The notes under the pieces are model-generated. The model searched no databases, was not told the DNA's origin, and saw only the letters and a program-made list of their open reading frames with translations. Of a stretch of DNA of 51,578 nt, positions 43,045 through 51,578 are shown piece by piece. Origin of the DNA: Acidiplasma aeolicum (GTDB lineage: Archaea; Thermoplasmatota; Thermoplasmata; Thermoplasmatales; Thermoplasmataceae); the NCBI RefSeq assembly GCF_001402945.1, contig NZ_LKBG01000001.1, forward strand, positions 1 through 51,578, in the 5' to 3' direction. The first letter of the stretch is position 1; every line of letters starts with the position of its first letter. The position numbers were made by a program, and so were the translations under genes.

Positions 43045-43305
43045 ATGAGTAAGTTTAATGTGCTTGAGCACGAGATAGTGCCTGAACACCATTTGGTGCC
43101 TGTTGAAGAGGAATATAAAGTTTTAAAAATGCTGAATGTTACAAAGGAAAACCTCCCAAGGATAAGCATTAATGATCCTGCCGTTAAGGCACTGGAGGAA
43201 ATCCATGGAAAGTTAGAGCCTGGGAGAATAATTAAAATTATACGGAAGAGTCCGACTGCAGGCTACTATGAATATTATAGAGTAATTGTGAAGAGTGTGA
43301 TATAA
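43045..43305 (+). CDS. rpoH: DNA-directed RNA polymerase subunit H
   Basis: The 86-residue protein equals the C-terminal domain of eukaryotic Rpb5: NVLEHEIVPEHHLVPVEEEY, LNVTKENLPRISINDPAVKAL and SPTAGYYEYYRVIV. GGTGA lies 6 nt before the ATG, starting right after the tRNA-Lys. It is the first protein gene of rpoH-rpoB-rpoA1-rpoA2-nusA, and rpoB begins at the next base after its stop. Confidence 0.96.
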   Translation: MSKFNVLEHEIVPEHHLVPVEEEYKVLKMLNVTKENLPRISINDPAVKALEEIHGKLEPGRIIKIIRKSPTAGYYEYYRVIVKSVI

Positions 43306-46300
43306 ATGAACCCAATTTTGGATGCTTTTTTTAAATCGGAAAGTGTTGTAAACTATCAGATTGACTCCATGAATTATTTTTATGCATCAAAAACAAACCC
43401 GGATAATATAATGCAGCAGATTGTTGATGAGACAAAAATATCTGATGATGCCACACCAGGTGTTATAGAACTTGACACAGCAAAAACCCATGGCCGTGAA
43501 ATTAAAATCTATTTTGGCAGGGAAAGGGATGAGAATGGAAAACCTGTGGGTGACCCAACAATATGGGTTGATAAACCTGAAATTAAGGAGGCCTCAGGTG
43601 CATCAAATCAAATAACACCGCAAGAGGCAAGATTAAGGGACCTAAATTATATGGCCCCTATTATACTTCGCTTAAAGGTTGTCGAAGATGGAGTTGAAAA
43701 GGATACAAGCACAATAAAAATTGGTGAAATACCAGTCATGGTAAGATCAAAAATATGCACGCTGTCCGATCAAAATCTTGATTTATATATAGAAAAAAAT
43801 AACGGCCCTATTGACGGAACAAGGGAGGAGAAATTAAAATATGTTGATGAGGACCCAACAGACCCCGGGGGATATTTCATTATAAAGGGAACAGAAAAGG
43901 TCATTGTCTCACTTGAGGATCTTGCACCAAACAAGATACTTGTTGAATATGAGGAGAAATACGATTCCAAGGTTGAGGTTGCCAAGGTTTTCTCACAGAA
44001 AGGCGGATTCAGGGCATTAATATCAATGGAAAAGGGCAATGATGGAATTATTAATGTATCAATACCCACAGTTGCAGGCAGCGTTCCACTTGTTATTTTA
44101 ATGAAGGCTCTTGGAATAGAGAAGGATGTTGATATACACAATGCCATATATTCTGATATAAGAATGGATCCATTAATTTATGCAAACATAGAAGATGCAA
44201 AGAATCCAAAAATATTACCACCAAATGGTGTCAATACAAAGGATGATGCCATATCATACCTGGAAAAAAGATTTGCAGCGGGCCAGGCCAAGGAATTCAG
44301 GGATAAAAAAATCGTACAGATGCTTGACCGTGCGCTATTGCCACATCTTGGTGGAGATGTTTCAGACAGGCTTAAAAAGGGCATATACCTTGGAAGAATG
44401 GCAAGATCACTTTTGGAATTAAATCTTGGTATAAGAAATGTTGATGATAAGGATCATTATGCAAATAAAAGGATAAAATTATCCGGTGACCTTCTTGATG
44501 AGCTTTTTAGAAATGCATTTCAATCTGTAATGAAGGATCTAAAATATCAGCTTGAAAAAACCTATAATAAAAAGAGGGGAATAAGGCTTAGACCTGCTGT
44601 TAGGCAGGATCTATTAACACAAAAAATCCTTCATTCAATGGCCACAGGAAACTGGATAGGCGGTAGAACTGGTGTTTCACAGCTTCTTGATAGAACATCC
44701 AATATGGCCACGCTAAGCCATCTTAGAAGGATTATATCGCCATTAACCAGATCACAGCCGCATTTTGAGGCGAGGGATTTGCATCCAACACAGTGGGGAA
44801 GAATATGCCCCAATGAAACACCCGAGGGCCAGAATTGTGGACTGGTTAAAAATGCCTCATTAATAATCAATGTAACCCAGGGTATTGATCCTGATATAGT
44901 TTATAATGAACTGAAAAATATGGATATTTATGAAATAACACAGGAGGAATTCTCAGGCAGGGTATATTTAAACGGAGACTTTATAGGTTATCATGACGAC
45001 CCTGCAACATTAACAGAAACAATAAGGAATTTAAGGAGATCCGGAAAGATATCCAATGAGGTTAATGTAAAATATGATAGAAATACAAACGAGGTTATTA
45101 TAAACTGCGATCGTGGAAGATTAAGAAGGCCACTGCTTGTGGTTAAGGATGGCAAAACAGTCCTTAACGAGGACATGCTTGAAAAATTAAGGATGGGTGA
45201 CTATACAGTCAATGATCTGGTAAAGCTTGGGGCTATTGAATGGCTTGATGCAGAGGAGGAGGAAAATGCATACATTGCAGTTTATCCATTTAGCTTCCCG
45301 GAAAAATGTCCAAACTGTGGCGAGGTTCTGTATAGAAATTCAGTAACATGGGTAAATCCTGGCGAGGATAATGTTGTTCTTGAATGCGATAAATGTCATG
45401 CAAGGTTTAAGGGCACAAATCTTCTAGAAAAGGATCATACACACTGTGAAATTGACGCATCAATGATCCTTGGTGTTGTTGCATCCTTAATACCATATCC
45501 TGAGCATAATTCATCTCCAAGAATTACAATAGCCTCTGCAATGATTAAGCAATCCATAGGGCTTCCCGCCGCAAATTACAGGATAAGAACAGATACGAGA
45601 GGTCACCTGTTGCACTACCCACAGGTACCACTGGTAACAACAAAGGTTATGGACTTTATAAAATATTACAGAAAGCCTGCAGGCCAGAATTTTGTTGTCG
45701 CAATATTATCATATCATGGTTATAACATGCAGGATGCCATAATAATGAATAAGGCATCAATAGAAAGGGGCCTCGGAAGAAGTGCATTCTTTAGAACATA
45801 CACAGCAGAGGAAAAGAGGTATCCAGGAGGCCAGGAGGATAAATTTGAGATACCGAGCCATGATGTAATAGGCGCCAGGGCAGAAGAATTTTATAAAAAT
45901 CTGGATGAGGATGGTATAATAGAGCCAGAATCCAGGGTTGAAGGTTCCGATGTTCTTGTTGGAAAGACATCACCACCAAGATTTCTAGAGGAGGAAAATG
46001 CCGACAAGCTTGGGCCTTTAAGGAGGAGGGAATCCTCTGTTACGGTAAGACCAAATGAGTCAGGTTATGTTGACAATGTATTCCTTACGGTTTCAGAAAG
46101 CAACAGCAAGATAGTTAAGGTGAAGGTCAGGAGCGACAGGATACCTCAGCCAGGAGATAAATTTGCCTCAAGGCATGGACAGAAGGGTGTAATCGGCCAT
46201 GTTGTTCCTCAGGAGGATATGCCATTTACCGAGGATGGCATAATCCCGGATTTATTATTTAATCCTCATTCAGTGCCTTCAAGAATGACCCTTGGACATG

Positions 46301-46892
46301 TGCTTGAGATGATGGGCGCAAAGGTTGCAACCATGAGTGGAGAGAATATAGATTCAACAATATTCGATGGCCAGCCTGAAAAGAGTCTAAGAGAGGAACT
46401 TAAAAGATACGGTTTCAGGGAATCAGGTAATGAGGTAATGTATGATGGTATAACTGGCAGAAAATTTAAGGTTGATATATTCATAGGGGTTATTTATTAT
46501 CAGAAGCTTCATCACATGGTGGCAAGCAAATTCCATGCCAGATCCAGAGGGCCAATACAGATATTAACAAGACAGCCCACAGAGGGCAGATCAAGACAGG
46601 GAGGTCTCAGATTTGGTGAGATGGAAAGGGATACATTAATTGCCCACGGTGCATCAATGGTTATAAAGGATAGGCTGCTGGACCAGAGTGATGGAACAAT
46701 ACTTTATGTTTGCGGCAACCCCTCATGCGGCCATATAGCAATATATGATTTCAGAAAGGGTACATTAAGATGCCCTGTATGCGGTAATACAGGAAATATA
46801 TATCCAATAGAGACCAGTTATGCATTTAAATTAATGAGAGATGAATTAAGCTCCATGGGAATTGTCATGAGGCTTGAACTGGGTGATATGAA

Positions 46893-46896
<4 letters not shown>
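43306..46896 (+). CDS. rpoB: DNA-directed RNA polymerase subunit B (unsplit)
   Basis: The 1196-residue subunit is a single chain, not split into B' and B'' as in methanogens and halophiles. Motifs are [70 protein letters not shown], the hybrid-binding region GMI-like [21 protein letters not shown] and [21 protein letters not shown]. Zinc sites are CPNC/CDKC (about 666-700) and the C-terminal CGNPSC/CPVCG. It forms the catalytic cleft with A'. It overlaps rpoA1 by 4 bp. Confidence 0.97.
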
Positions 46897-51076
<4,180 letters not shown>

Positions 51077-51093
51077 ATGGTAGGGTAATTTAT

Positions 51094-51525
51094 ATGAATG
51101 AAATAACTCTTGATAATACAACGCTTGGTTATATTAAGCTATTTGAAAGCTACACAAAAACAAATGTTTATGAATGCCTTGAAAATGAGGAGATGGTATT
51201 ATTCGTAGTTGGGGAGCGAAAGCTGGCAGAGATATTTAAAAAACATGAAAAAATTATAACAGACCTAAAGGATAAAATAAATAAAAGAATACTCATGGCC
51301 GAATATTCTCCAGACCTTCTTACATTTGTGCATAACCTGTTTTTTAGGTACGATGTCAAGGAAATAGATCTGATCTGGAAGGATAATGCAACCAATGTGT
51401 TTGTGTCAATTGCACCTGAAAATATCGGAAGGGCTATAGGAAAGGAGAGCAGAAATGTAAAATTAATGAGGGATGCCATTGCCAGATATTTTAAGATTAA
51501 AAATGTGATTATAAAGCAAAGATAA
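51094..51525 (+). CDS. nusA: NusA-like transcription factor (two KH domains)
   Basis: The 143-residue archaeal NusA has two KH domains: the first around ENEEMVLFVVGERKLAEIFKKH, the second with VSIAPENIGRAIGKESRNVKLMRDAIARYF. It binds RNA and is always found near the rpoA genes in archaea. In many archaea rpl30e lies between rpoA2 and nusA; here it does not. Part of its 3' coding sequence (51420-51474) is repeated exactly just after the stop codon, up to the window end. Confidence 0.93.
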   Translation: MNEITLDNTTLGYIKLFESYTKTNVYECLENEEMVLFVVGERKLAEIFKKHEKIITDLKDKINKRILMAEYSPDLLTFVHNLFFRYDVKEIDLIWKDNATNVFVSIAPENIGRAIGKESRNVKLMRDAIARYFKIKNVIIKQR

Positions 51526-51578
51526 ATATCGGAAGGGCTATAGGAAAGGAGAGCAGAAATGTAAAATTAATGAGGGAT
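51420..51578. repeat. Exact 55-bp direct repeat (51420-51474 and 51524-51578)
   Basis: The 55 bases from 51420 recur without mismatch at 51524, an offset of 104 bp, and run to the last base of the window. The first copy lies within nusA. The second starts in the nusA stop codon and is shifted by two bases relative to the first frame. It could be a tandem duplication continuing outside the window or an assembly end effect; the length of exactly 55 favours the second. Confidence 0.9.

Noticed and set aside
51077-51093. Missing rpl30e between rpoA2 and nusA
   Set aside because: The 17-bp gap cannot hold a gene; other archaea also differ here, so absence from this spot alone says nothing about the genome.

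Overview
The window is a gene-dense, AT-rich stretch of an archaeal chromosome, most likely from the order Thermoplasmatales (a Picrophilus/Ferroplasma/Acidiplasma-type acidophile). The evidence is an archaeal-type ribosomal protein superoperon, an undivided RNA polymerase B subunit with split A'/A'', a bacterial-type HU/HTa chromatin protein, a fused Kae1-Bud32 protein, a lone 5S rRNA gene with no 16S/23S beside it, and GGTGA Shine-Dalgarno sites in front of many internal operon genes. The genus is an inference; no database search was possible. The window starts inside a gene. It ends in an exact 55-nt copy of sequence found 104 nt earlier, which suggests a contig end.

Layout. 1-4.9 kb: a serine-type aminotransferase/SerA operon on the minus strand, an endonuclease IV-like three-gene group on the plus strand, and spermidine synthase. 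5-9.3 kb: the HU-like protein, Kae1-Bud32, an XTP/ITP pyrophosphatase, and the S6e-aIF2 gamma pair. 9.3-13.5 kb: a 459-bp region with no convincing gene, a DUF357 protein, an RmuC homologue, tRNA-Lys(CTT) and a cytoplasmic GH15 glycosidase. 13.6-30.4 kb: one very long plus-strand operon, L3-L4-L23-L2-S19-L22-S3-L29-SUI1-Rnp1-S17-L14-L24-S4e-L5-S14-S8-L6-L32e-L19e-L18-S5-L30-L15-SecY-Adk-DUF106-Cmk-Cbf5-Nop5. Its genes mostly overlap or abut, and a clear hairpin sits in its leader.

30.4-38.7 kb: a minus-strand LSm-L37e-PurF group in which L37e and PurF overlap, a small membrane protein, the haem genes hemL and hemA facing a haem O synthase gene, a small unknown gene coupled to a METTL5-like methyltransferase, tRNA-His and deoxyhypusine synthase. 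38.7-42.6 kb: an MFS transporter, 5S rRNA, TrpRS and MtnA. 43-51.5 kb: tRNA-Lys(TTT) directly ahead of rpoH-rpoB-rpoA1-rpoA2-nusA.

The content is mostly information processing: ribosome, secretion, RNA polymerase, both guide-RNP proteins (Cbf5 and Nop5), RNase P protein and tRNA modification. A scattered second theme is polyamine metabolism: spermidine synthase makes spermidine and methylthioadenosine, deoxyhypusine synthase uses the spermidine, and MtnA acts in salvage of the methylthio by-product. No mobile element, CRISPR array or defence island is visible. The most unusual signals are overlapping genes (cbf5/nop5 and rpl37e/purF), the superoperon leader hairpin, lineage-type extensions of SecY, RpoA2 and L24, and the terminal repeat.
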